A DNA stretch of 64,000 nucleotides. Source: an uncultured Cryomorphaceae bacterium. GTDB lineage: Bacteria > Bacteroidota > Bacteroidia > Flavobacteriales > Schleiferiaceae. The stretch spans positions 1 to 64,000 of the forward strand of contig CAJVWI010000008.1 in NCBI GenBank assembly GCA_913009655.1. Reading direction: 5' to 3'. Below are positions 17,270 through 26,785 of the stretch, piece by piece. Both the position numbers and the translations under genes were made by a program. Numbering within the stretch: the first letter of the stretch is position 1; every line of letters begins with the position of its first letter. The notes under the pieces were generated by a model. The model did not search any database and was not told the DNA's origin. It was given only the letters and a program-made list of their open reading frames with translations.

Positions 17270-18457
17270 ATGATCAGCTTGTTAAAGTTTCCTGAACAGA
17301 ATGAAATAGATGAGTTTATCGAGATAAATAAAGGCTTGAAGGTTGAAGACTTAAGATTAAAATACGACTTGAGAAGCGGTTTTCATGTGCACATAGACCA
17401 AATGGAAGTTCGTCAAAAAATGAGTCATAGATTTCCACTACTTAGCAAGCGAAAAAATTATATTTTCCCTAAACCTTCGCTACTATCTCAAGCAAGCTCT
17501 GAGGCAACATCCCTTTGGCGAGCAAATCAAATGTCTTTAATTGAGCCACTTACAAATGTTTTAGAAGTAACTGGCGGTTCAGGAATTGATACTTGGGGAC
17601 TTGAAAAAATAGGCGCGCAAAAAATTGATGTCTTGGAAACAAATAAAATGCTGTGCAACATACTCAATCACAATGCAGATATAATGGGAGGTGTAAGAAA
17701 TATATTCAGTACAAATGCAGATGATTTTACACCAAAAAAAAAATACAATTGGCTTTATGCAGACCCATCAAGAATTGACTCCAGCGGAAACAAGGTTTTT
17801 CATCCTGAAAAATGTTCTCCAAACTCATTAAAATTAATTAATAAATGGGAAAAATGGGCTGCTTATGTTGCTATTAAACTTTCTCCAATGCTGGATCCAC
17901 AAGAAGTCCTTAGGTGGTTTCCAAATTGTAAATTCCTTATAACTTTAAGCGTTGGAAAGGAGGTTAAAGAATTGATCATGATTTCTTCTCTAACTAATAA
18001 AACCGTCACTCAAAGATTAGCGGTAGACCTAAGTAATGACGGAAACGAAAATTATAGGCTTTTATTAGATACAGGTTTAAAATATGAAATCTCATCTAAC
18101 CCCCTGACATACATATATGATCCAGATCCGGCAATAGTAGCATCTAATGGGGTATCTTTTGTTTGCAACAAATGGAATTTAAAAACACTTAATATCAACA
18201 GTAGAATTCTTACTTCATCGGAATTTCATTCCAATTTTCCAGGAAGAATATTTACTGTTATGAAAAAAGAAAAACCCTATGAATTCTATTGGCCATATGG
18301 TGCGTCCGTTGTCTCGAGAAATTTCCCGTCTAAAGCAGAAGAAATAAAAAAACGTTTGAAATGCAAAGAAAATAAGGAACACTTTTTGTTTGCATATACT
18401 GATACATCAGCAAAGAAGTGGTTTCTTAGATGTAAAAGAATTTTCATAACGAAATGA
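17270..18457 (+). CDS. class I SAM-dependent methyltransferase with THUMP-like domain (PG_1098 type)
   Basis: 395 residues. The central Rossmann methyltransferase fold shows a SAM-binding loop at VLEVTGGSGIDTWGLEK (about residues 96-112), then VLETNKMLC, and YADPSRID (about 165-172), the DPxR-type post-motif-IV element. The N-terminal and C-terminal parts match a Bacteroidota family whose C-terminus is annotated as THUMP-like (end residues FLFAYTDTSAKKWFLRCKRI). It is probably an RNA methyltransferase acting in the cytoplasm; the exact target is unknown. It is followed 13 bases later by the type B T9SS protein, and I see no functional reason for that pairing. ATG start has no rival upstream. 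Confidence 0.75.
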   Translation: MISLLKFPEQNEIDEFIEINKGLKVEDLRLKYDLRSGFHVHIDQMEVRQKMSHRFPLLSKRKNYIFPKPSLLSQASSEATSLWRANQMSLIEPLTNVLEVTGGSGIDTWGLEKIGAQKIDVLETNKMLCNILNHNADIMGGVRNIFSTNADDFTPKKKYNWLYADPSRIDSSGNKVFHPEKCSPNSLKLINKWEKWAAYVAIKLSPMLDPQEVLRWFPNCKFLITLSVGKEVKELIMISSLTNKTVTQRLAVDLSNDGNENYRLLLDTGLKYEISSNPLTYIYDPDPAIVASNGVSFVCNKWNLKTLNINSRILTSSEFHSNFPGRIFTVMKKEKPYEFYWPYGASVVSRNFPSKAEEIKKRLKCKENKEHFLFAYTDTSAKKWFLRCKRIFITK

Positions 18458-18470
18458 TTTGTTTGTAAAA

Positions 18471-21400
18471 ATGTACCGGGTTCTGAAATACATATTATTT
18501 CTTTCTAGCTTCTACCTTGAAGCCCAGCCGTTATTTATTCCAAACATGGGCCAATGGGAAGACCCTTTTATTGCAAAGATGGATCTTCGCTTTGGAGCCT
18601 TTTTTTATGAAAAAAACGGTTATCGCGCCATCATCTACGATCCTGAAGAACTTCCAAGCCATCATAATCATTCTCCTGAAAAAGCAGTTTCACAGGTCAG
18701 AGCCCACTCCTTTTCCTGCCAATATCTTGGCTCAAACGAAAACCCAAAATTCATAGGGCTCCTGGAAAGTGAATCGAAACGAAATTATTTTTTAGGAGCA
18801 GACCCCTCACGTTGGAAATCTGAAGTCCCAGAATATTCCGGATTTCAGTTAAAAAATATTTATAATAACATTGACTATGAAATAAAAGATGAAAATGGCA
18901 ATGCAAAATCACTTTGGAAGATTTATCCAGGTGGTGATCCTTTGGATATTAAAATGACCTTCAAAGGTTTGAGCCCAAGAATTAACAAGGAGGGTCAATT
19001 GGTCCTAATGACTGAATTTGGAGAAATTATAGAAACTGCTCCGGTTGCATATTCATTGCCCAAAATGAAAAAAATAAAATGCTCATTTCAAATTCATGGT
19101 GATGTTGTTTCATTCAAACTAGGGAGATACAATAAAAGAGACTCGATCGTGATTGATCCCACTCTAGTATTTGCATCTTTTTCAGGAAGCACGGCTGACA
19201 ATTGGGGATATACAGCAACATATGATGCTTCTGGTAATTTATATGGCGGCGGAATCGTATTTAATCCTGGCTACCCAACGACTATTGGAGTACTGGATCC
19301 AACTTATAATTCTTTAACCACAGGTGGTGGAAATTACTCAAATATGGATATTGGGTTGACGAAGTTTTCCGGTAATGGAACTCAAAGAATCTATTCCACC
19401 TACATCGGTGGAGATCTTCCAGATCAAGCACACTCGATGATTGTTAATAATGCTGGAGAACTGCTGATCTTTGGGACCACAGGTTCTTCAGACTTCCCTA
19501 TCAATGGAATGGCCATAGCCGGTTATGATAAAACATTTAATGGAGGACCATCTTACGGTCCGAGTCAAGGTTCTAATCTTCCGTTCCAATTCAACGCTGG
19601 AATCGATACATATGTCCTAAAACTAAATTCATCTGGAACAGCGATTACTGGTGGCTCTTTTGTTGGAAGCACTTCGAATGAAGGTCTAAATCTAAGTCTT
19701 GCCAAAAATTACGGAGACCAAGCACGAGGAGAGATAGTGGTCGATCAAAATGATAATATTTTTGTTGTAACAACCTCTGGAGCATCAAGTTTCCCAGGAG
19801 CCGGAACCTCTGGAGGACAATCGGACGCAATTGTTTTTTCAATGAATCCAAACTTGCAAAATTTAAGGTGGTCAAGATTTCTGGGAGGGAGCGGAAAAGA
19901 AGCAGGGTCAGGCATTAAGGTTGCAAATAATGGCAAAGTTTATGTTACTGGATCTACAACATCTAATAATTTTCCGAATACGACGGGAGGCAAGAACCCC
20001 AATGCTTTCGGAAGTATTGATGGTTTTATTTCTCGTCTCTCAGCGACAGGGGTGATAGAACAAAGCACCTATTTAGGCACGAATTCAATTGATCAAAGTT
20101 TCTTTATTGATATTGATAAATATGGAGCAGTCTATGTCTTTGGTCAAACTTTTGGGTTGTGGCCAGTATTTCCATCTAATACATGGAGCACGCCCTCTGG
20201 AGGTCAATTTATTCAGAAATACAATAGCCTTCTCACAAGCACCATTTTTAGCACAAAATATGGAACAGCTAACAATAGCATTAACATTGTTCCTACAGCT
20301 TTTAATGTTGATGAATGCTTGAATATTTTGATGTCAGGATGGGGCGGCGAAACAAATGCTGGAAGCTCAGGTTCTGGGGGGTCCACTAATGGTTTATTTA
20401 CAACTACAGATGCAATCCAAAGAACCACAGATGGAAATGATTTCTATTTTTTAGTTATGGAACGTAATGCATCAGCTGTGCTTTACGCTTCTTTTTTTGG
20501 AGGGTCAGGCAATGAACATGTAGATGGAGGCACATCGCGTTTTGCTCCAGATGGCACGATTTACCAGGCAGTTTGTGCCGCATGTTCAAATGGTAGCTTT
20601 CCTACAACACCGGGGGTGGTTTCCCCGATTAACTTATCTCCTAATTGTAATCTTGGAGTTATAAAAATTGATTTTGAAACATCAGTGACAGCAGATGCAT
20701 CTGTTGACTACGAAGCTGACGTTGACACAATCTGTGATAATTTGAGAGTTTCTTTTACTAATAAATCCTTGAATGCAAATCAATTTTTTTGGGATTTCGG
20801 CAATGGTCAAACTTCTTCTGCAAAAGAACCAACAGTGGTCTTCACCAAAGGAGTTTATACAATCAAATTGATCGCCACAGATACTGTTTGCGATATTTCC
20901 GACAGTACATCTTTGACAATTGACCATGACCAAGGTCTGTTCCCTACAGCTGATTTCTCAACAGAGTATTTTGCATGTGACCGCGATTTTAAAGTTACAT
21001 TTTACAACAAAAGTGATGGTTCGCAGAGACATGAATGGCGTTTTATAGGTGGGTCAATACAATTCGGAGATACTGTTAATTTTTATTTCAGTAACCCTGG
21101 AACTTTTGAAACTCAACTAATTGCCTATGACACAACCTGCGGTACTTCTGACACTATATTTAAGAGTATCACCTTTGATCCAGATTGGCCCGGTCCAGAT
21201 GTTACAGTCTCCCCTGATTCGTGTAAAGATGGAAGGATAAGAGTCAATGTTGAATATGGCTCTGATACTTCAATCTATATTTACAAATGGACCTTTGAGA
21301 ATGGTATAACAGATACAGGTCGAGTTACAACATACAGGCTCCCTGCAAGCGGAACATATACTGTCCATTTAGACTTAATAGATACGATCTGTAACGCTGT

Positions 21401-21704
21401 ATACGGGTATGACTTTACCTCTACAATCCTAAGATTGGATCAAAGACTCTTTATCCCTAATGCTTTTACGCCTAATGGCGACGGAACTAATGAAGAACTT
21501 AGGATTGGAGGAAATGACTGTTTTTTAAACGATCGTTTTGTAATACTGAACTCAATTGGAACTGTTGTTTTTGAAACCTCTGAACCCTTCAAGGAGTTTT
21601 GGGACGGAAAAATTAACGGAAAGCCTGCTCAACAAGACACTTATGTCTATCGCTTTGAGACCGAAGATGGATGGGTTTATGGATATGTCAGTCTAATCTA
21701 TTGA
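18471..21704 (+). CDS. T9SS type B secreted protein with DUF7948-like domain, SBBP propeller and PKD domains
   Basis: About 1077 residues. The track start at 18459 is a TTG; the ATG at 18471 gives a short signal peptide (MYRVLKYILFLSSFYLEAQ). Residues about 20-225 resemble the DUF7948 domain that precedes bacterial SBBP beta-propellers (NMGQWEDPF ... SIVIDPTLVFASFSGS). Then come SBBP-type repeats (about 225-710) with recurring DxxGNxYxxG, STYIGG and FLGGSGKEAG elements. Two or three PKD-like domains follow (WDFGNGQTSS), and a CHU_C/gliding-motility-associated type B sorting domain closes the protein (LFIPNAFTPNGDGTNEELRI ... WDGKINGKPAQQDTYVYRFE). Type B cargo usually becomes attached to the cell surface. 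Function is unknown beyond a secreted propeller scaffold. Confidence 0.85.
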   Translation: MYRVLKYILFLSSFYLEAQPLFIPNMGQWEDPFIAKMDLRFGAFFYEKNGYRAIIYDPEELPSHHNHSPEKAVSQVRAHSFSCQYLGSNENPKFIGLLESESKRNYFLGADPSRWKSEVPEYSGFQLKNIYNNIDYEIKDENGNAKSLWKIYPGGDPLDIKMTFKGLSPRINKEGQLVLMTEFGEIIETAPVAYSLPKMKKIKCSFQIHGDVVSFKLGRYNKRDSIVIDPTLVFASFSGSTADNWGYTATYDASGNLYGGGIVFNPGYPTTIGVLDPTYNSLTTGGGNYSNMDIGLTKFSGNGTQRIYSTYIGGDLPDQAHSMIVNNAGELLIFGTTGSSDFPINGMAIAGYDKTFNGGPSYGPSQGSNLPFQFNAGIDTYVLKLNSSGTAITGGSFVGSTSNEGLNLSLAKNYGDQARGEIVVDQNDNIFVVTTSGASSFPGAGTSGGQSDAIVFSMNPNLQNLRWSRFLGGSGKEAGSGIKVANNGKVYVTGSTTSNNFPNTTGGKNPNAFGSIDGFISRLSATGVIEQSTYLGTNSIDQSFFIDIDKYGAVYVFGQTFGLWPVFPSNTWSTPSGGQFIQKYNSLLTSTIFSTKYGTANNSINIVPTAFNVDECLNILMSGWGGETNAGSSGSGGSTNGLFTTTDAIQRTTDGNDFYFLVMERNASAVLYASFFGGSGNEHVDGGTSRFAPDGTIYQAVCAACSNGSFPTTPGVVSPINLSPNCNLGVIKIDFETSVTADASVDYEADVDTICDNLRVSFTNKSLNANQFFWDFGNGQTSSAKEPTVVFTKGVYTIKLIATDTVCDISDSTSLTIDHDQGLFPTADFSTEYFACDRDFKVTFYNKSDGSQRHEWRFIGGSIQFGDTVNFYFSNPGTFETQLIAYDTTCGTSDTIFKSITFDPDWPGPDVTVSPDSCKDGRIRVNVEYGSDTSIYIYKWTFENGITDTGRVTTYRLPASGTYTVHLDLIDTICNAVYGYDFTSTILRLDQRLFIPNAFTPNGDGTNEELRIGGNDCFLNDRFVILNSIGTVVFETSEPFKEFWDGKINGKPAQQDTYVYRFETEDGWVYGYVSLIY

Positions 21705-21718
21705 ACACCCATTAGACT
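21690..21718. terminator. candidate bidirectional terminator between convergent genes
   Basis: AGTCTAAT and ATTAGACT form a perfect 8-bp stem with a 13-base loop. It spans the stop codon of the type B T9SS gene and sits just before the end of the convergent cysteine desulfurase gene. The stem is AT-rich and no clear T-run follows, so the call is tentative. Confidence 0.4.
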
Positions 21719-21723
21719 TGATA

Positions 21724-22860
21724 TCAACTTTGTGATTCTGATTTTATTTTTTGAAGGATAGTTATAAAAGAATCCACCTCTTGTTTAGTACTATACCGGG
21801 AAAAAGAAATACGAGTTCCTCCTTGTGAATTCAAAGCATTTAAAACATGGGAGCCGCCTGTTGCTCCGCTGCTGCATGCACTACCACCAGAACATTGAAC
21901 TCCATTTATATCTAATTGAAAGTTGAGCATTCCATTTTTATGAAGTTCCTGATGATAAAAATTTAAAACAGTGTAAAGACTATTTTCTATTTCACCTGAA
22001 AGGCCATTAAATTGAACTTCGGGGAATTCAGATTTTAGCCTAATAATTGCATATTTTTTCACTTCCGAAACTTTTGCAATGTCAGCGACCATATCATCAA
22101 AGCATAAGTTAAATGCTGCACCTAACCCGGCAATCCCTAGCACATTTTCAGTTCCTGCTCTATGGCCCCTTTCCTGGGCGCCGCCTAGAATAAAAGGCTT
22201 ACAGATCACTCCTTGCCGGACAAAAGCAAAACCAACTCCCTTTGGACCGTGGAATTTATGACCGCTGCATGCAGCAAAATCGACTTTAATCTTCGAGAAA
22301 TCTATTGGTAAATGTGCCATTGTTTGAACAGTATCACTGTGAAGATAAGCTCCGTACTTCTTGCACAATTCGGATAAACCTTGCAAGTCAATAAGGTTAC
22401 CTATTTCATTATTTGCATGCATCAAGGAAACCATTACATTTTCTCCTGTCTTTGACTCTAACTCTTTACTTAACCACCCAAAATCATGAACTCCACTATT
22501 ATCATGAGGTATATAATGAACCTCACATAATTTATTTTCTTTAATATGTTCTGCAACATGGGCAACCGCATGATGCTCAATTTTGGATGTATAAAGATGC
22601 TTAATATCACAGTTCTTGATGCCTGAAATTAACGCCCAATTATCTGCTTCAGTCCCCCCACAGGTGAAAACAATTTCTGATGGCTTACAATGTAGTCTTG
22701 ATGCAATGTCTTTACGAACGGTTTCTATTATTGCCTTCGCCTTTCTCCCCTCACTGTGAGTACTACTTGGGTTTCCAAAATTATCCATCGCATTAGCCAT
22801 AGCCAATTTGGCCTCTTCGGATAATGGCGTTGTTGCTGCGTTGTCGAAGTATATACTCAT
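21724..22860 (-). CDS. cysteine desulfurase (NifS/IscS family)
   Basis: 378 residues of the class V aminotransferase fold. Landmarks: YFDNAATTPLS at the N-terminus, EHHAV for the cofactor-stacking histidine, SGHKFHGPKG with the PLP lysine (about residue 199), GGAQERGHRAGTEN, and the catalytic-cysteine loop GGSACSSGATGGSHVL near residue 325. It removes sulfur from cysteine for iron-sulfur cluster or thio-modification pathways in the cytoplasm. No iscU, sufE or tusA partner lies beside it, so its acceptor is unknown. A TACTTTTG -7 element lies 20 bases before the ATG. Length is normal for the family. Confidence 0.9.
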   Translation of the reverse strand: MSIYFDNAATTPLSEEAKLAMANAMDNFGNPSSTHSEGRKAKAIIETVRKDIASRLHCKPSEIVFTCGGTEADNWALISGIKNCDIKHLYTSKIEHHAVAHVAEHIKENKLCEVHYIPHDNSGVHDFGWLSKELESKTGENVMVSLMHANNEIGNLIDLQGLSELCKKYGAYLHSDTVQTMAHLPIDFSKIKVDFAACSGHKFHGPKGVGFAFVRQGVICKPFILGGAQERGHRAGTENVLGIAGLGAAFNLCFDDMVADIAKVSEVKKYAIIRLKSEFPEVQFNGLSGEIENSLYTVLNFYHQELHKNGMLNFQLDINGVQCSGGSACSSGATGGSHVLNALNSQGGTRISFSRYSTKQEVDSFITILQKIKSESQS

Positions 22861-22880
22861 AAATACGAAAATAGAATAAT

Positions 22881-22888
22881 CAAAAGTA
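22881..22888 (-). promoter_or_regulatory. -7 promoter element of the cysteine desulfurase gene
   Basis: TACTTTTG on the minus strand, 20 bases before the ATG, matches the Bacteroidota TAnnTTTG element. No clear TTG is found at the usual distance upstream. Confidence 0.4.
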
Positions 22889-22918
22889 AAATATACTTTC
22901 TAAATTCTTGAATTAAAA

Positions 22919-24331
22919 TTATTGACCCAAGTCGTTTATTTGATTGACAAACTTTAGTGCAAGAGTCTCTGCTTCCAATTTACTCTTTGCTTCTGTGTAA
23001 ATTCTTACAATTGGTTCGGTATTAGACTTTCGCATGTGAACCCAACTTTCCTTGAAATCTATCTTGACTCCATCTATGCGACTAACCTTTTCATTTTTAA
23101 ATTGACTTGCCACTTTATCCATTATTTTTTCTAAATCCACTGATGAAGAAAGAGAGATTTTTTCTTTTGCCATATAGTAACTTGGATAAGATGAACGTAA
23201 AGCAGATACGGTCAATCCTTCATCTAAACTCTTTAGATTAGCTAAATGAGTTAGAAACAATGCTATACCCACTAAAGAATCCCGACCATGATGAAGAGGT
23301 GGGTAAATAATTCCACCATTACCTTCTCCACCAATAATGGCATCACATTCTTTCATTTTTTCAACTACGTTCACCTCTCCCACTGCAGAGGTAAAATACT
23401 TTGAATTATGTCTTATTGCGATATCATTCAAAGCCCTAGAGCTTGAAAGATTACTGACGCAATTACCGCTAGACTTTGATAGAAGATAATCAGCAACTGC
23501 AACAAGAGTATATTCTTCTCCAAAAAGTTCTCCATCTTCAGATACAAATACCAATCGATCAACATCGGGATCAACCACAATACCTAGGTCACAATTTGAA
23601 TTAGAGACCAAATTACAGATATCATCAAGATGCTTTCTTAGAGGTTCCGGGTTATGGGGAAATTGGCCATTAGGTTCGCAATATAAAAGTTCCTGATTTT
23701 TGACACCTAAAGCACTTAATAATATAGGCACAGATATGCCACCTGTTGAGTTTACGGCATCCACAGCTACCTTAAAATTAGAATTTCGAATCGCTGCAAC
23801 ATCAACATCATCGAGATCAAGAATGGCATCAATATGCTCTCTGATTCCCCCATCAAAAGAAATTATCTTACCAATTTGATGGACATCTGCATAATTGAAC
23901 TCTTTTGACCTTGAATAATCCAATATTTTCTCACCATCACTTGCTGAAAGAAATTCACCTTGAACATTTAATAATTTCAAAGCATTCCATTCAACGGGGT
24001 TGTGAGAAGCTGTAATTACTATGCCACCATCACAGTTTTTCATTACAACCATCATTTCTACTGTAGGAGTTGTCGATAATCCTAAATCTAAAACATCAAT
24101 GCCCATAGAAATCATAACAGAAGAGACTAAATTATGCACTAAAAGGCCAGAGGGTCGAGCATCTCTTCCAATAGCAATTTTTAGTTTAGTTTTTCCAAGT
24201 TTTTTATTTTGATCTTTGAGCCATGCAGCATAAGCAGAGCTGAAGGAAACAACATCAATTGGTGTAAAATTCTCTCCAGGTTTACCACCTATAGTTCCTC
24301 GAATTCCGGAAATTGAAGTAATCAATGACAT
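22919..24331 (-). CDS. glmM: phosphoglucosamine mutase
   Basis: 470 residues of the alpha-D-phosphohexomutase family, Bacteroidota GlmM type. The phosphoserine loop is TASHNPVEWNALK (about residues 104-116), the metal loop is DPDVDRLVF, and the sugar-binding loop is GGEGNGG. The C-terminal phosphate-binding segment is RKSNTEPIVRIYTEA. The N-terminus SGIRGTIGG is characteristic. It interconverts glucosamine-6- and -1-phosphate for UDP-GlcNAc synthesis, feeding peptidoglycan, lipid A and surface sugars. The VEWN version of the active loop and lack of a glucose-type loop argue against phosphoglucomutase, which is encoded separately at 38712. A TAATTTTG element lies 25 bases upstream. Confidence 0.85.
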   Translation of the reverse strand: MSLITSISGIRGTIGGKPGENFTPIDVVSFSSAYAAWLKDQNKKLGKTKLKIAIGRDARPSGLLVHNLVSSVMISMGIDVLDLGLSTTPTVEMMVVMKNCDGGIVITASHNPVEWNALKLLNVQGEFLSASDGEKILDYSRSKEFNYADVHQIGKIISFDGGIREHIDAILDLDDVDVAAIRNSNFKVAVDAVNSTGGISVPILLSALGVKNQELLYCEPNGQFPHNPEPLRKHLDDICNLVSNSNCDLGIVVDPDVDRLVFVSEDGELFGEEYTLVAVADYLLSKSSGNCVSNLSSSRALNDIAIRHNSKYFTSAVGEVNVVEKMKECDAIIGGEGNGGIIYPPLHHGRDSLVGIALFLTHLANLKSLDEGLTVSALRSSYPSYYMAKEKISLSSSVDLEKIMDKVASQFKNEKVSRIDGVKIDFKESWVHMRKSNTEPIVRIYTEAKSKLEAETLALKFVNQINDLGQ

Positions 24332-24356
24332 ATGGCCTTGTTTTTGATTAAGAACA

Positions 24357-24364
24357 CAAAATTA
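24357..24364 (-). promoter_or_regulatory. -7 promoter element of glmM
   Basis: TAATTTTG on the minus strand, 25 bases ahead of the ATG, in the 153-bp gap between divergent glmM and the TPR gene. The -33 partner is not clear (nearest TTG is 30 bases away). I saw no comparable element for the rightward TPR gene. Confidence 0.35.
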
Positions 24365-24484
24365 GTGTATAAATGAAGCACAGAAAATTAGAGACAATAA
24401 ATGTTAAAAAGTGTTGGAAAACCAAAGAATAATGGGTATAAATAAAAGAAAGTTTCTAACTAGATTGTACTTGTAATTATATCT

Positions 24485-25852
24485 ATGGGAAATTTAGAAT
24501 CTGATCACCTAATTCTGAAATTTGAAAAAGCGTTAAAAGAAAAGTTTTCACTTTTTTTTGATGTTGATGAATTTGAACAAATTGCAGATTATTACTTAGA
24601 GACGGGTCAGTTGCATCATGCCCTTATTGCCATTGACATGGGGGGAGAACAACATCCCCACGCAATAACCTTTGCTGTGAAAAGAGCTCGATATTATGTT
24701 GCAGCACATCAACTTGATCAGGCAGAAGAAGCTATAGAATCGGCAGAGAATATCGCTCCCAACCATCCTGATTTGGATTGGGCACGTGGCCAACTATTCA
24801 TGCGTCAAGGCAAGCACCAAAAGGCAATAAAAGCCTTGAAGAACGCACTCCAAAATACTGAAGATCAGTTTCCTATCCAAGGCCACCTAGCAAGTCTATA
24901 TACCGCTATTGGAGAATTTAGCCATGCTATTAAAGTTCTAAAAGCAATGCTCCGAGAAGAGCCAAAAGATGATCATCTGTTGTACATGTTAGCAGCTAAT
25001 TTTGACATGGATAATAAAGATGAAAAATCGACTGAATGGTTTCGTACCTACCTCGACCAATACCCATACAGTGAAACTGGATGGTACCACCTTGGAGCCG
25101 CACTTTTTAGACTTGAAAGCTTTGACAAAGCACTAGAAGCATTTGAATACGCTCTTTTGATTGATGAAAAATTTACTGCTGCACATTTTGATACTGGTAG
25201 AATTCTTGAAGAATTAAGGCAATACCCCGAGTCCATAAAGTCATACAAAAACGCATTAAAGTCAGAACAAAATGGCTATACATTTTACCGATTGGGAATA
25301 TGTTACCAATTAAATAGTCAAATCCCCGAAGCTACAGAGGCTCTAAAACTTGCAATAAAACAAGATGAAGACCTAGATGAAGCATGGATAGAATTGGCAA
25401 TAATTTATGGGGAAGGGCAACGGCTTTTTGAAGCCATTGAACATGTGAAAAAAGCTCTCTCATTAGATCCAGAAAACCCAGATTACTATCTCATTGCATA
25501 CGATTTATACCACAGACTAGGGTTGTTTATTGAAGCTGAAAAAATGCTTAGAATGATCCTGAAATCTCTAAGAACAGAGGAACCCAAGGGATTATTTGAA
25601 TATGTAAAAACTCTGCAAAAAATCAATCAAGACTCTGCTGCAAAAGAAGTGATAAAAATGGGTTTAGAACGTTACCCTGAAAGTATCGATATGTCAGTAA
25701 TTGAGTGTGGATTCATAATGGGGTTAGAAAATGAGAATAAACTAGCAGCAGAGCTTATATCCAACGGTCAATTGCAATATTCAAAAGAATTTAAAGAGAT
25801 ATTACTTCGATATTACCCAGGGCTAGAATCTGACCCTCGCCTAAGTCATTAA
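24485..25852 (+). CDS. tetratricopeptide repeat protein, cytoplasmic
   Basis: 455 residues made almost entirely of TPR helices. About ten 34-residue units are visible, with the typical A...G.....A...Y..AL pattern (for example WYHLGAALFRLESFDKALEAFEYAL and FYRLGICYQLNSQIPEATEALKLAI). There is no signal peptide or membrane helix, so it should be a cytoplasmic scaffold for protein-protein contacts. The partner cannot be read from sequence. It stands first in a rightward run with only 2 bases before the DUF368 transporter, which hints at, but does not prove, a link to envelope precursor metabolism. Confidence 0.8.
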   Translation: MGNLESDHLILKFEKALKEKFSLFFDVDEFEQIADYYLETGQLHHALIAIDMGGEQHPHAITFAVKRARYYVAAHQLDQAEEAIESAENIAPNHPDLDWARGQLFMRQGKHQKAIKALKNALQNTEDQFPIQGHLASLYTAIGEFSHAIKVLKAMLREEPKDDHLLYMLAANFDMDNKDEKSTEWFRTYLDQYPYSETGWYHLGAALFRLESFDKALEAFEYALLIDEKFTAAHFDTGRILEELRQYPESIKSYKNALKSEQNGYTFYRLGICYQLNSQIPEATEALKLAIKQDEDLDEAWIELAIIYGEGQRLFEAIEHVKKALSLDPENPDYYLIAYDLYHRLGLFIEAEKMLRMILKSLRTEEPKGLFEYVKTLQKINQDSAAKEVIKMGLERYPESIDMSVIECGFIMGLENENKLAAELISNGQLQYSKEFKEILLRYYPGLESDPRLSH

Positions 25853-25854
25853 TC

Positions 25855-26772
25855 ATGAATGCAAAAACTTATGATAGGAATCACGAGCGTTCAAAGTCCT
25901 ACTTACTGATATTTTTAAAAGGATTGGCCATGGGCGCCGCAGATGTTGTCCCTGGAGTCTCTGGGGGGACAATAGCATTTATAACTGGCATTTACAAAAG
26001 ACTGCTAAACGCAATTAGCTCATTAAATTTAGATTTATTTAGATCCTTAATAAAGTTAGGAATAAGTTCAGCTTGGACTAAAATTGATGGTAATTTTTTA
26101 TTAGCACTTTTTTCAGGAATACTAGTTTCAATATTAAGTTTATCCAAACTGGTTCTTTGGGGTTTAAAAAACTATAATGAGATTGTTTGGAGCTTCTTTT
26201 TTGGACTTATTCTGGCGAGTCTACCTTTGATTTTTTCCAAGCTAATCAAAAGTGTGCACTGGAGTAAATGGCTACCGTATAGTTTCATTGGAATATGCAT
26301 AGGTTCTGTAATTACTTTTTTACCATTAGCTAACCCCGAACTGACATTATGGTATGTATTTCTTTCTGGGTTTGTAGCAATATGTGCAATGATTTTACCT
26401 GGAATTAGCGGTTCTTTTATCCTTATACTCTTAGGTTCATATGAAGGTATTTTAAATGGTTTAAATAGCGCAAACTGGTCACTCATTATAGTTTTTACCA
26501 TAGGAGCAGCCTCAGGCTTAATATCGTTTGGACGAGGCCTCAGATATTTATTTGATAAAATCCCAAATATTATGACAGCACTGATGGGAGGCTTCATCAT
26601 TGGGTCGCTAGTAAAAATTTATCCTTTCAAAATTATAAGCCCAAATGGAATGGAATATCCCAGATTCATAAATTCTGAAGACTCGATATTAATATGCTCA
26701 TTGGCCTTTTCGTTAGGGTTTATTTTTATTTCTGCTCTGAACTTATTGGGGAATAAAAATAACCTTAAATAA
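25855..26772 (+). CDS. DUF368 family undecaprenyl-phosphate transporter (PopT-like)
   Basis: 305 residues with about eight membrane helices. The DUF368 signature GLAMGAADVVPGVSGGTIAFITGIY is at residues 22-46, and a second inverted copy-like motif, MILPGISGSFILILLGSY, is near 180. DUF368 proteins have been shown in other bacteria to return undecaprenyl phosphate across the inner membrane, alongside DedA proteins. In this window the lipid carrier would be shared with the capsule system at 1-9262. It sits 2 bases after the TPR gene and 13 bases before aroE. The C-terminus ends in a short basic tail. Family call is firm; the transport role here is inferred from the family. Confidence 0.85.
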   Translation: MNAKTYDRNHERSKSYLLIFLKGLAMGAADVVPGVSGGTIAFITGIYKRLLNAISSLNLDLFRSLIKLGISSAWTKIDGNFLLALFSGILVSILSLSKLVLWGLKNYNEIVWSFFFGLILASLPLIFSKLIKSVHWSKWLPYSFIGICIGSVITFLPLANPELTLWYVFLSGFVAICAMILPGISGSFILILLGSYEGILNGLNSANWSLIIVFTIGAASGLISFGRGLRYLFDKIPNIMTALMGGFIIGSLVKIYPFKIISPNGMEYPRFINSEDSILICSLAFSLGFIFISALNLLGNKNNLK

Positions 26773-26785
26773 CAACTCCAAAAAG

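Noticed and set aside
16929-17273. 114-residue plus-strand ORF near the adhesin start
   Set aside because: Covers the reverse of the adhesin signal peptide and the promoter region; no features of its own.
26172-26600. 142-residue minus-strand ORF
   Set aside because: Shadow of the DUF368 gene; no start context, no family features, composition typical of the reverse of a membrane protein.
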